From Microcaldota archaeon (GTDB lineage Archaea > Micrarchaeota > Micrarchaeia > Micrarchaeales > Micrarchaeaceae): DNA of 64,000 bases. Shown in pieces: positions 1 to 7,961 of this stretch. The stretch covers positions 372,001 through 436,000 of the forward strand of contig JAJZAJ010000001.1 of the NCBI GenBank assembly GCA_021799475.1, read 5' to 3'. Within the stretch, counting starts at the first letter, position 1. Each line of letters opens with the position of its first letter. The notes below the pieces were generated by a model. That model was not told where the DNA came from. It did not search any database and saw nothing but the letters and a program-made list of their open reading frames with translations. Made by a program: the position numbers and the translations under genes.

Positions 1-359
1 AACATCCCACTAGCGTCCTTTCTAAGATAAAACTCAGTACCTATAGGTGCATTGACGAAGAATGATTCATGCATGATCGGAGGGTTGCCGAAGGGATGGC
101 TCTTTATGATAAACAGCTCAACCTCATCAGAGTCTGGTATCGATGCAATGGAGAATGCCCTTGCAGCCATTATCTTTTTAGTCTGCTTATCGATTCCATA
201 GATCATCACGAACATGCCTGGCTCGAACTGCAGCATATGGCCATCAGCGGACTTGAATCTCACTATAAGCACTTCCGGAGTCTCATCTATCTTTTCAGTC
301 AAAATAAACTTCTTATCGACATTAGGATCAGACACCACCATAGAACCACCTATCCGCAT
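1..359 (-). CDS. FAD/NAD(P)-binding oxidoreductase, FNR-like (3' part runs off the window)
   Basis: The N-terminal domain of a ferredoxin-NADP reductase-type flavoprotein, read leftward and cut by the window edge. The motif RAFSIAS matches the RxYS flavin-binding signature of the family, preceded by a beta strand with PGMFVMI. Such proteins pass electrons between NAD(P)H and iron-sulfur partners (PyrK, sulfhydrogenase gamma subunit and related enzymes); the exact partner cannot be told from this fragment. An ATG at 359 and another at 341 are in frame; a TATA-like AT stretch at about 418-436 on the minus strand favours 359. Family assignment is good, subfamily unknown. Confidence 0.75.
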   Translation of the reverse strand, partial: MRIGGSMVVSDPNVDKKFILTEKIDETPEVLIVRFKSADGHMLQFEPGMFVMIYGIDKQTKKIMAARAFSIASIPDSDEVELFIIKSHPFGNPPIMHESFFVNAPIGTEFYLRKDASGM

Positions 360-539
360 TACACGCACTGCAATTTTTGCCACGTGCGTACTCAGCAGGA
401 AAATCCGTATCTACATCATCATATACTTATTTATAGTATTTCACTTGCCGTTTTCATCCAGCTTCTGGAAGATGCGGGAGTTGCCAGATGTGAAAAGAGG
501 ATAAACAAACGTCATGCAAAACCATATCTACGCTAATCT

Positions 540-547
540 ATTTATAC
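540..547 (+). promoter_or_regulatory. TATA box of the lplB-lplA operon
   Basis: ATTTATAC is centred about 25 bases before the lplB ATG at 569, the distance expected for an archaeal TATA box with a leaderless transcript. Confidence 0.5.
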
Positions 548-568
548 AAGTGTGCCAAATTCAATATC

Positions 569-847
569 ATGCAGATATCAAGCATCTACAAAGCAGAGAA
601 AGGGCTCATAAAAATTACGGCAGATTTTGAGCAGCAGGAGATAAAAGAGATCAGCATCACGGGAGATTTCTTCATGATACCCGAAGAGGCGATAGTTATA
701 TTGGAAAGAAACCTGAAAGGAAAACCCCTTGAGACCAACGCGATAGCAAAAGTCGTAGAGGATTTTTACTCTCTCGGGATAATAACTCCATCGGTGGAGA
801 AAGAGGATTTCATAAAGGCGATAATGAGCATAAAGGCGCTGGAATGA
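569..847 (+). CDS. lplB: Lipoate-protein ligase accessory subunit LplB
   Basis: A 92-residue protein that matches the detached C-terminal domain of lipoate ligase, as in Thermoplasma acidophilum, where LplA needs separate LplB to activate lipoate and load the E2 protein. Visible features are the ITGDFFMIPEEAI segment and a helical C-terminus. It overlaps the next gene by four bases (ATGA), so the two are translated together. The presumed substrate is the lipoyl domain of the E2 encoded at 7962-9194. Confidence 0.85.
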   Translation: MQISSIYKAEKGLIKITADFEQQEIKEISITGDFFMIPEEAIVILERNLKGKPLETNAIAKVVEDFYSLGIITPSVEKEDFIKAIMSIKALE

Positions 848-1617
848 ATGAGTTCAGGTTTTTGGACATAGAATATCCGGAAGAGCCGCACCTCAGCCTT
901 GCGACCGAAGAAGCGATATTCCTAGAAGTGATGCGCGGCAATTCTCCGCCAACTTTCAGGTTCTACAGGCACAGCAATGCTGTGATACTGGGATGCTTCC
1001 AGCTGGCGGATCAGGAAGTCGACATGGATGTGGCAGAAAGGAACAGCATCAAGATAGTAAAGAGGTTCACCGGAGGGGGTGCGGTATACCATGATATGGG
1101 GAACCTTAATTTTTCTATCATAACGAGGGATACATTTGATATAGGGCTTAATGTAACGAAGCTGTACAGTACGATGATAGGCGGTGCAGTAAACGCCTTC
1201 AGGGGCATGGGAATGGACGCAGTCAGCGGGAAGCTTAATGATGTGACTGTAAACGGCAGGAAGATACTCGGGGCAGCGGCGACCATACGGGAAAAGACAC
1301 TTCTGTTTCATGCGGCGGTGCTGGTGGATACAAACTTAAACACTTTAGCCTCGGTGCTGAAGGTGCCAGGAGTGAAGCTGAAGGACAAAGGAGTGCAGAC
1401 TATACTCGAAAGGGTCACGAACATAAAGAAGCTGTCAGGCCATGATATTACAGATGTAAGGAAGGCGCTGATGGACTCGTATTCAATAGAACTAGGAATA
1501 ACTATGAAAGAAGGAGATATCACGGAAAAGGAAAAGAGGCTTGCCAGGGAGCTCCTAGCAAAGAAATACAGCAGGAAGGAGTGGACGCACGGAAGGGAGA
1601 TGATAAACCCGGCCTGA
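844..1617 (+). CDS. lplA: Lipoate-protein ligase A, catalytic subunit LplA
   Basis: A 257-residue ligase of the LplA/BirA fold that adenylates lipoate and transfers it to a lysine of E2 lipoyl domains. RFTGGGAVYHD (residues 74-84) is the lipoate/AMP-binding loop and NGRKILG (138-143) carries the conserved catalytic lysine K140. It lacks the C-terminal accessory domain, supplied by the preceding lplB. Length and motifs fit the Thermoplasma-type split enzyme. Confidence 0.92.
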   Translation: MNEFRFLDIEYPEEPHLSLATEEAIFLEVMRGNSPPTFRFYRHSNAVILGCFQLADQEVDMDVAERNSIKIVKRFTGGGAVYHDMGNLNFSIITRDTFDIGLNVTKLYSTMIGGAVNAFRGMGMDAVSGKLNDVTVNGRKILGAAATIREKTLLFHAAVLVDTNLNTLASVLKVPGVKLKDKGVQTILERVTNIKKLSGHDITDVRKALMDSYSIELGITMKEGDITEKEKRLARELLAKKYSRKEWTHGREMINPA

Positions 1618-1657
1618 AAGCGTCGAGTTCAAAACAACGCACGCAGATTAGGAAACC

Positions 1658-1733
1658 GGCTTTGTTGATTTAGTCCTACTTTCTCAACAAAAATCATACT
1701 TTATCAACAAATTTTGGCTTTTTCAACAAAGCC
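1658..1733. repeat. Inverted repeat at the left edge of an AT-rich island
   Basis: GGCTTTGTTGA at 1658-1668 is the exact reverse complement of TCAACAAAGCC at 1723-1733. Between them lie further CTTT(T/C)TCAACAAA units spaced about 20 bases apart, so the block is a small array of one short motif in both orientations. This could be a recombinase or protein-binding site; no function is proven. Confidence 0.6.
1677..1730 (+). repeat. 54-bp direct repeat, left copy
   Basis: Matches 3266-3319 with 51 of 54 identical bases and no gap. The two copies bracket about 1.5 kb containing a membrane protein with an in-frame stop and transposase debris. The core CAACAAAAATCATACTTTATC is identical in both. 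Confidence 0.8.
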
Positions 1734-1777
1734 AGGCTTACTGTAAGATTATTATAGTGTTACTGTAATTGTTAGGT

Positions 1778-2569
1778 ATGACAAAAACAGGCAATCCAAA
1801 ATCTAATGATATCCCTTACTTGCCCATTATCATTACTTTGGTTTTGGTGGTAATTGGCGTTGGGTTCCTATACATTCAAAAATCATCTGCATACTCTCAA
1901 GAGATTAACTCTTATGGCAGCCTGAACTCAAATTATACCTCATTCAAAACACAATCACAAAATGCATATAACCGTCTAAACTCCTCATTAAGTAACTTGC
2001 AGAAAAATTATGATACTATGAAAAATATGACCACGGCACCGTTTATTGAAGAGTTGGCTATAAATAAATCAGTAACAGTGCCACAATCTAATTTTAGCAT
2101 TCCTTTCTACAATTCAAATTATAATCTTTATAATAACTATACGATAAATGGAGATTACTTCATTAATTTTACTGCACCGTACGATGGATATATGCTTCTA
2201 TACCTATATTCAAGCACTGGAGAAAATGGCACATATAGTTTTGAAATGAATTCGAATACTTCTAGACTCTTTTATCCTACTGGTTTTAGACCGATACAAT
2301 ACTGTGTAAATCCGTACGGATATACCTGTAGTTCTACAATCCAGGCAATTTCTGGATATGAGGAAGTACCAAATACTACTGATGCATTATATATAATGCC
2401 AATATTAAGGGGAGAAGCATCATTTGTAATACAAAATAGTAATAACCACGCAATAAATGTTACATTTTCGTTGCTTTACATAGGTGAATATTTTGCCAAC
2501 ACCCCTATAGATACAACCTATACTGGCAGTCATGAAATGCCGCAACACTTTAACAATTCAACAAGGTAA
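1778..2569 (+). CDS. Membrane-anchored extracellular protein of unknown function
   Basis: A 263-residue protein with one transmembrane helix near residues 13-35, a polar possibly coiled-coil segment to about 85, then an Asn/Tyr/Thr-rich beta-type outer domain with many N-x-S/T sequons. ATG at 1778 is chosen over TTG at 1769. The codon use is AT-rich compared with neighbours, suggesting transfer. The reading frame continues open after the TAA at 2567-2569 for another 100 codons, so the gene may be broken by a nonsense mutation. No family recognised. Confidence 0.7.
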   Translation: MTKTGNPKSNDIPYLPIIITLVLVVIGVGFLYIQKSSAYSQEINSYGSLNSNYTSFKTQSQNAYNRLNSSLSNLQKNYDTMKNMTTAPFIEELAINKSVTVPQSNFSIPFYNSNYNLYNNYTINGDYFINFTAPYDGYMLLYLYSSTGENGTYSFEMNSNTSRLFYPTGFRPIQYCVNPYGYTCSSTIQAISGYEEVPNTTDALYIMPILRGEASFVIQNSNNHAINVTFSLLYIGEYFANTPIDTTYTGSHEMPQHFNNSTR

Positions 2570-2869
2570 TTAAATTATTCGCTTCATACACCATTGCAAG
2601 TATTGTATAGCGGACAGAATATAACGCTAGGTAACTTTAAAATCGCTCTAACTGGATTAAGTAAACCAAATCAGAATAACGTTTCATTTGCACTTATGAA
2701 CATATATTATGATGATGTACTTACAAATACGACACAATTAAGTCCAGGATCTTATGAAATATTTCAGATAGGAAATCAAAAACTAAATGTTGAAGTAAAT
2801 AAAACATTTCTTGGATTATATACATATGAACAATGGGCTAAGATTAAGGCTACTTTGAACAATTCTTAA
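2570..2869 (+). pseudogene. In-frame continuation of the membrane protein after a TAA stop
   Basis: Directly after the TAA the same frame reads LNYSLHTPLQVLYSGQNI and runs to 2869 with the same Asn-rich, beta-type composition. A separate gene could start at TTG 2594, but there is no good start or ribosome site. The simplest reading is one protein of about 363 residues split by one stop codon; readthrough or a sequence error are alternatives. Confidence 0.55.
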
Positions 2870-2953
2870 GAGTTACAAATTTTCCATTACCAATAAGAAA
2901 AGCACTTTTTTATCTTCCGTTAATTACATTTGTTTTAACGCATAGGTTTCTAT

Positions 2954-3085
2954 CTAAAAGTTAGCTTGTATTCCTAATTCAAAAGTCTCTTTAATCAAGC
3001 AGCAAATATTATGGCATGTCAGCTTCAGATAAACCTCATTTATGCAGGCTGTTTCCATCTTGCTTCTTAGATAATCCAACCTCGT
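2954..3085 (-). pseudogene. C-terminal remnant of a DDE transposase
   Basis: The minus strand reads LDYLRSKMETACINEVY followed by LKLTCHNICCLI and a short tail. This is the typical C-terminus of IS4/IS1634/ISH-type DDE transposases (RSK-x-x-TAQ-x-NE then K-x-x-CHN). A stop lies immediately upstream at 3086-3088, so only about 43 codons remain. It marks an old insertion within the island. Confidence 0.6.
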
Positions 3086-3162
3086 TTAGAGAGTTCATAC
3101 CCTACCATATGTTCGCCAATCTTACCGAACATGCCCTCTTTTAGTTCCTTTTCTTCAACCAT
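3067..3162 (-). pseudogene. Short truncated reading frame (GEHMVGYELSKRGW)
   Basis: A 31-codon frame starting at an ATG with an AT-rich promoter-like stretch before it. GEHMVGYELSKRGWII resembles the N-terminus of PD-(D/E)xK-type nuclease-like proteins, but it ends where transposase debris begins in another frame. It may be a truncated gene start or part of the same decayed element. Confidence 0.3.
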
Positions 3163-3265
3163 ACTCTAAAATTAGATGAAAATCTATAAAATCCTATCTT
3201 ATATTTACTTTAGGAGCAAGATGGACTAAAGGAGCAAAGCCCTAACGTGCTAAAAGCTTAAATAC

Positions 3266-3319
3266 TACTTTTTCAACAAAAATCATACTTTATCAACAAA
3301 TTTAGACTTTTTCAACAAA
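3266..3319 (+). repeat. 54-bp direct repeat, right copy
   Basis: Partner of 1677-1730 (51 of 54 identical). It closes the AT-rich island; the inverted GGCTTTGTTGA arm seen on the left is absent here. Confidence 0.8.
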
Positions 3320-3456
3320 CCCTAAGAAACCAATACTGTTAAATAGTTTCATGCCCAATGCTCTGCTGCCCATCCGGGCTTGGCCAGTCCCGGCTGTGAT
3401 AACCAGCAATATTCAATAAGCGATAAGAGCGACAAGAGCGATAAGCAAGTGATAAT

Positions 3457-4077
3457 ATGGAAAGCATAGCGAAGCAAGGCTTGAGCGAAGAACAGATAAG
3501 GGATAAGGAGGCACGTTACGCATTGCCTGCAGTAAAAGAGACAGTGATGATGCTGGCCAAAGAATTTGGCGTGTCTGCGCAATCTCCGATAATGGCATTG
3601 ACCAAGCTTGTACGCAGGAGCCAACCAAGGCAGCTAAGAGTGTATCTTAAGGAAATAGCCGATATAACAGAATCTCTGAGCGAAGAGGCAAAAGAGGTGT
3701 CAAAGATTGAGAGGGCGGAGATTGCAGCGGCATACATACGCAGCATAGATGCGGACAACCAATGCTATCAGTATAGCAAGGAGTTCGACCTTCAGCTCGG
3801 CAGCATAGTGCGCGAGGGATTGAACAGCGCCGGCATAATTGTAAATGTAGCTGGCTGGAAACCCAGGCCAATACCTGTGCTCAGAATCGGTGATTCCGTG
3901 CAGCTTAGGAAGCAGATATCGCCGCATACGCCGTTTATCATGGACCTTGTGCCAAGCCAGGCCCAAAAGGCACGCCAGCAGCAGGCACCGGTACCTCTTC
4001 GCGTATCTCCTACCAGATCACAGGCATTTACCGGGATTTCATACAAGTCTGACGGGGTAAAAGCCACTGCTCTGTAA
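3457..4077 (+). CDS. Hypothetical protein, 206 residues
   Basis: A largely helical, charged protein in its first 110 residues followed by a beta-rich part and a Gln/Arg/Pro-rich tail. No signal peptide or transmembrane segment. Not recognised. Base composition returns to that of the core genome, unlike the AT-rich island just upstream. It is convergent with the hydrolase gene, with an 11-base gap. Confidence 0.7.
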   Translation: MESIAKQGLSEEQIRDKEARYALPAVKETVMMLAKEFGVSAQSPIMALTKLVRRSQPRQLRVYLKEIADITESLSEEAKEVSKIERAEIAAAYIRSIDADNQCYQYSKEFDLQLGSIVREGLNSAGIIVNVAGWKPRPIPVLRIGDSVQLRKQISPHTPFIMDLVPSQAQKARQQQAPVPLRVSPTRSQAFTGISYKSDGVKATAL

Positions 4078-4088
4078 GCGGATCTGTA

Positions 4089-4862
4089 TCATCCCTGCTG
4101 ATTCCTGCCGACAAAATCGATGATGAGCTTTGCCACTTCTTCCGCATTCGTGAAATGCGCGTCATGTCCTGCCCCGTTTATTACGTGCATCTCGCTCCCG
4201 CGCACCTTTTCAGCCAGCTTCTCGCCATAGCTTACGTCCACCATCTTGTCATCAGATCCCCAGATCACCATAGATGGTACTTTTATTTCAGACAAGAGCG
4301 CATCATCAAGCTGGTCTTCCAGAATATCTGAGTCGACAACGCTCCTGATCACGTATTCCCTGTTGCCGCTTATCATCATCGCATTTCTGATCATGTTTTC
4401 CTTGTATCGCATTATCCCTTCCTCTCCTGTTTCTTTTATCTTATCGAACATTTCCTTCAGGCCAGCCGCATCCTCAAGGATAATCCCCTTGCATCCTGTC
4501 GGCTGCGCTGCATAGAAAGCGGCTACCCAGCCACCATAGGAATGCCCAAAAAAGAAAGCACTGCCGTTGTTCTGCAATGACGTGAACTCCAAAAGCGCTT
4601 GGTACTGGTTGCTAACTGTATATTTAACATCAGCAGGCGCATCCGACTGCCCATGCCCCAGCAGGTCAACGAGATAGATATCCATGTCGTCAGGAAAGTA
4701 ATGCACCAGCCTCTTCCACACCATTGTATTTGCGCCAAGCCCATGCAAGAAAATGATCTGAGTCGTCTTTCCGGCATGGTGCCTGAAGTGCAGTTTTCCG
4801 AAAGAAGTATCCGCATATTCATCGGAAAAATCATTGTCGTAATCCATGCGCCTATTGTGCAC
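4089..4862 (-). CDS. Alpha/beta hydrolase
   Basis: A 257-residue alpha/beta-hydrolase fold enzyme. FLHGLGAN (38-45) is the oxyanion-hole HG region, GHSYGG (106-111) carries the nucleophile S108, WGSDDKMVD holds the likely acid, and GAGHDAHF near the end the catalytic histidine. Substrate unknown; family members are esterases, lipases and peptidases. ATG at 4862 or 4847 are both possible. It follows lpd on the same strand after 80 bases. Confidence 0.88.
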   Translation of the reverse strand: MHNRRMDYDNDFSDEYADTSFGKLHFRHHAGKTTQIIFLHGLGANTMVWKRLVHYFPDDMDIYLVDLLGHGQSDAPADVKYTVSNQYQALLEFTSLQNNGSAFFFGHSYGGWVAAFYAAQPTGCKGIILEDAAGLKEMFDKIKETGEEGIMRYKENMIRNAMMISGNREYVIRSVVDSDILEDQLDDALLSEIKVPSMVIWGSDDKMVDVSYGEKLAEKVRGSEMHVINGAGHDAHFTNAEEVAKLIIDFVGRNQQG

Positions 4863-4942
4863 GGAACATTCTTAAAATATCGAGTATGCTGTATGTATCC
4901 GCGTCCACATTATGCCATGCTCCATTCAGGCCAGCACATGCT

Positions 4943-6307
4943 TCACTGTTTCGGTCTGAAGAAATGAATCCCTCTTCCGAGTGCACTTTCCGCTGCTTCC
5001 ATCAGCGCTTCCCCATAGGTTGGGTGTGGGTGTATCGTGTCCGCTATGTCTTCCAGCGTGGCCCCGAGCTCTATCGCGAGGCAGGCTTCGCTTATGAGGC
5101 TGCTCGCCTCAGGTCCGACTATCTCTATCCCTTTCACAAGTCCAGAAACATCTGCCGCGATTTTCACAAATCCGCCTGTCGTGCCGAGGGCGACCGCCCT
5201 CCCCAGTGCAGTCAGCGGGAACTTCGTTATAGTGACTCCATCAACAGGCTCTATGCTGCCTGCTATCGCTATTTCCGGATCCCCGAATATTACTGCAGGT
5301 ATCACAAGATTGTCGAACGAAGAGTTCATTCCTGATGCGGCTTCAGCTGCGACTACCCCCTGCCGCATAGCCTTGTGCGCGAGCATCGGCTCTCCCGATA
5401 CATCGCCTATCGCGAATATGTTCTGCTCGCTCGTCCTGAGCTGTGCATCCACCTTGACAAATCCTTTCTCATCTATCTCAATTTCCGTATTCTCAATCCC
5501 AAGGCCTTCAATGTAGGGCTTGAGCCCGGTCGCGACTACGCAAACCTCTGCATCTATTATCTCGCCGTTTAGCATCTTGATGGCTCCATTAAGAAAATTC
5601 AGAGGGGTAGCGTTAACCAGCACCCTTACCCCGATCTCCTGCATCCTCAGCTTTACCAATGCGACAGCATCCCTATCGAAGTGCGACAGCACGTCAGACC
5701 TTGCAAGTATTGTAACCTTTGTGCCGAGCTTAGCGAACAGCATCCCTATTTCAACCGATACATATCCTGCGCCGATTATCGCCATGCTCCTTGGTATCCT
5801 GTCAAGCATCAGCGCCTGCTTGTAATCTATGATCCCGTTGCCGAACTCGAATCCCTTGAGCACTGCGGGCACCGATCCGGTGGCTATTATCGCTTTCTTG
5901 AATTCAAGTGTCACTCCATCTGTCAATTGGAGGGAATGATTGTTCAGGAATGTTGCAGTTCCTTTGAAGAAGTCGACCTGATTGGATTTCAGAAGAAATG
6001 CGACCCCTTCCTCAAGCTTCTTTGAGACTCCCATCCTCCAATCGAGCATCTTCTTTGCGTCGAGAGAAAGCGTTCCGCTTATGCCAAATTTCTCAGAGTG
6101 ATGTGCATCGTAAAAGAGGTCTGATATGTGTATCAGCGTCTTGGATGGTATGCACGCGTAGTTGAGGCAGTGCCCTCCCAGCTTCTCTTTTTCGACGATG
6201 GCGACGCTCATTCCTAACTGCGCCGCACGTATCGCCGCTACGTAGCCTCCGACTCCGCCGCCTATTACAGCGAGGTCGACCTGCTCAGGAAGCGAACCCA
6301 TTACCAT
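4943..6307 (-). CDS. lpd: Dihydrolipoamide dehydrogenase (E3)
   Basis: A 454-residue flavoprotein that reoxidises dihydrolipoamide on E2 with NAD. GGGVGG (16-21) binds FAD, CLNYACIPSK carries the redox pair C47/C52, GAGYVSVEIG begins the NAD site, and HPHPTYGE near the C-terminus supplies the catalytic His428-Glu433 pair of the partner subunit. It belongs with the E1-E2 genes at 7962-11252 but is separated from them by an inserted two-gene module. Confidence 0.95.
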   Translation of the reverse strand: MVMGSLPEQVDLAVIGGGVGGYVAAIRAAQLGMSVAIVEKEKLGGHCLNYACIPSKTLIHISDLFYDAHHSEKFGISGTLSLDAKKMLDWRMGVSKKLEEGVAFLLKSNQVDFFKGTATFLNNHSLQLTDGVTLEFKKAIIATGSVPAVLKGFEFGNGIIDYKQALMLDRIPRSMAIIGAGYVSVEIGMLFAKLGTKVTILARSDVLSHFDRDAVALVKLRMQEIGVRVLVNATPLNFLNGAIKMLNGEIIDAEVCVVATGLKPYIEGLGIENTEIEIDEKGFVKVDAQLRTSEQNIFAIGDVSGEPMLAHKAMRQGVVAAEAASGMNSSFDNLVIPAVIFGDPEIAIAGSIEPVDGVTITKFPLTALGRAVALGTTGGFVKIAADVSGLVKGIEIVGPEASSLISEACLAIELGATLEDIADTIHPHPTYGEALMEAAESALGRGIHFFRPKQ

Positions 6308-6374
6308 AGAATCGAATCGTATTCACAGAGCATTCATAAATAGCTTGCGCAACAGATTTGCAGGTGCATCCAAC

Positions 6375-7010
6375 TCAGTAGTTGAAAAGCGCTTTTATCC
6401 TCTTTTTCATATCGCCTGCCATTGCCTTGTAGTCCTCCGTGCCTTTTATTATGAAATCGGCGAACGCGAACCCTTTGTCTAAGTACTCTATCATCACGTC
6501 GGTCGTTCTCCTTCTTTCGAGCTTGTATTTCTTGATGTACTGTTTTACTTCGTCCAGATTTATGTTACTATAGAACAGAAGCGACACAACGTCTATCACA
6601 TCTTTATTCAGCTTAGTTTCGTCGTTGCTGAAGTAGCCCCATAGTTTTAGCAGAAGCAGCAGCTCTTTTTTCACGACTTTTATGTTGTCTATTTTTACAT
6701 AATTCGACAGGATTATACTGACTGGGAACGGGAGATCCTTGTCGGTAAACTCGGGAATGAACAGATCAACTGTTATGCCGTCAATTATCACGTAATTGAC
6801 GTTCATGCTTCCGTATTTCTGCATCCCATAAGCCCTGAAATATTCTACTGACCCGTAGTCTACTGCTATATCTATATCAAGGCTCCGCTGAAGCCCCGTG
6901 TATGCGTGCACCGCCCACCCTCCTACGAGCACGAAATCCGCTTCCTTGGTTATCCTATACAGCACCTCGCGGCTTGCGTCTGCCCGTTCACTGTAGAATT
7001 GCCTTTGCAT
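6375..7010 (-). CDS. Nucleotidyltransferase of the AbiEii-like toxin type
   Basis: A 211-residue protein whose N-terminus has the nucleotidyltransferase signature GG(W)AVHAYTG with R42 and the acidic pair D45/D47 in RSLDIDIAV. The remainder is helical. It overlaps the upstream regulator gene by 23 bases, the arrangement of AbiEi/AbiEii type IV toxin-antitoxin pairs, in which the enzyme transfers nucleotides to a target such as tRNA. Toxicity is inferred; a non-toxic transferase is possible. Confidence 0.75.
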   Translation of the reverse strand: MQRQFYSERADASREVLYRITKEADFVLVGGWAVHAYTGLQRSLDIDIAVDYGSVEYFRAYGMQKYGSMNVNYVIIDGITVDLFIPEFTDKDLPFPVSIILSNYVKIDNIKVVKKELLLLLKLWGYFSNDETKLNKDVIDVVSLLFYSNINLDEVKQYIKKYKLERRRTTDVMIEYLDKGFAFADFIIKGTEDYKAMAGDMKKRIKALFNY

Positions 7011-7635
7011 ATTTATCCTCTATCCTCTGCCTGAGCTTCTTCAGGAATTCATAGGCAAACCAGTCTTTGTTATTCCAGAGATCCACATAAATCTGGGTAA
7101 GTGGCGCCGCAGCTTTCCTGAGGGTATGCTCCTCTATCATTATCTCCATTACAGGATCTGCCTTGAGCACCAGAATATTACTGTAACCAGGTTTTCCCTG
7201 AAGTTCCATCTCCGGGAAACGCCTCATTACCTCCTTTAGACCGCTTTCTGTAGCATAGACGTATATTTTGTCATAGTCCGAAACGTCATTACCGAACAAT
7301 GCCACATACCCGGAATAACATGTGTATGCCACCTCTGCAGGCATGCGCTTTTCTATTTCTGCAATCCCAAGGCTGGAGTATGTCCTGTATTTTATATCAT
7401 GGTCAAGGTTCCTGACTACAGACCAGAAGACGAGGAGTTTCTCAAGGCTCGTCACTCCAAAATATCCGTTGTATTTTGTTACTGCACCTACCTTTGCCAA
7501 CTGCATAGCTGCAAGGCTAACGGTGTTGGGCGAAAGCGCCAACTCTCTCGCAATTCCGCGAAGGGTAAAGTGCCTTTTCCTATCGTTGAGTACGCCTTCG
7601 GCAAAATACCTATAAACCATTTGGGCCTTCTTCAT
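6988..7635 (-). CDS. Winged-helix regulator, AbiEi-like antitoxin
   Basis: A 215-residue protein with an N-terminal helix-turn-helix (about 20-60: TLRGIARELALSPNTVSLA) and a longer C-terminal domain, partner of the overlapping nucleotidyltransferase. ATG 7635 lies about 30 bases after a TATA-like TTTATAAATA (minus strand, 7662-7671), so the transcript is leaderless. A 20-bp palindrome sits directly upstream of that box, suggesting autorepression. Confidence 0.75.
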   Translation of the reverse strand: MKKAQMVYRYFAEGVLNDRKRHFTLRGIARELALSPNTVSLAAMQLAKVGAVTKYNGYFGVTSLEKLLVFWSVVRNLDHDIKYRTYSSLGIAEIEKRMPAEVAYTCYSGYVALFGNDVSDYDKIYVYATESGLKEVMRRFPEMELQGKPGYSNILVLKADPVMEIMIEEHTLRKAAAPLTQIYVDLWNNKDWFAYEFLKKLRQRIEDKYAKAILQ

Positions 7636-7673
7636 CGAATCTGTCCTATCTGATATCTAATCTATTTATAAAG

Positions 7674-7693
7674 TGTCCTATAAATATAGGACA
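7674..7693. promoter_or_regulatory. 20-bp palindromic operator between the TA-like pair and a divergent promoter
   Basis: TGTCCTATAAATATAGGACA: two exact 9-base arms around AA. Half-site copies occur at 7642-7648 (TGTCCTA) and 7729-7734 (AGGACA-like). It adjoins the TATA box of the regulator gene and the opposing TATA-like AGTATAAATATAAATA at 7693-7708. Confidence 0.7.
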
Positions 7694-7961
7694 GTATAAA
7701 TATAAATACCATTCTATTTAGGACATCGAAAAACCAAGAGACATGCAGCTATGGATCAACATGCAGGGCAAACAACCATGGCATTTGTATTTCAATTGCG
7801 GACGGTTTCGTCCGAAAGGGCAAAACACAAAATCGGCAAGGCCGGAGATTACAGGCACCCAAAACCGCATCATGATCCAATACTGGCTGCGATAAGGAAG
7901 ACATTGCGGCCCACTCTTTCATCGGCCTGCAAAGGAAAATAGAGATGCTTTCCAAAGAGAG
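7694..7961. other. Intergenic region with one weak small ORF
   Basis: After the palindrome there is a rightward TATA-like sequence and a 50-codon frame (7743-7895, beginning MQLWINMQGKQPW) with no recognised family. It lies opposite the 3' end of the E2 gene transcript. The frame is too weak to call a gene, but it is the only rightward candidate for the promoter. Confidence 0.3.

Noticed and set aside
7743-7895. A 50-codon rightward frame behind the operator of the AbiE-like pair
   Set aside because: Has a TATA-like box but no recognisable domain; kept only as a note in the intergenic entry.
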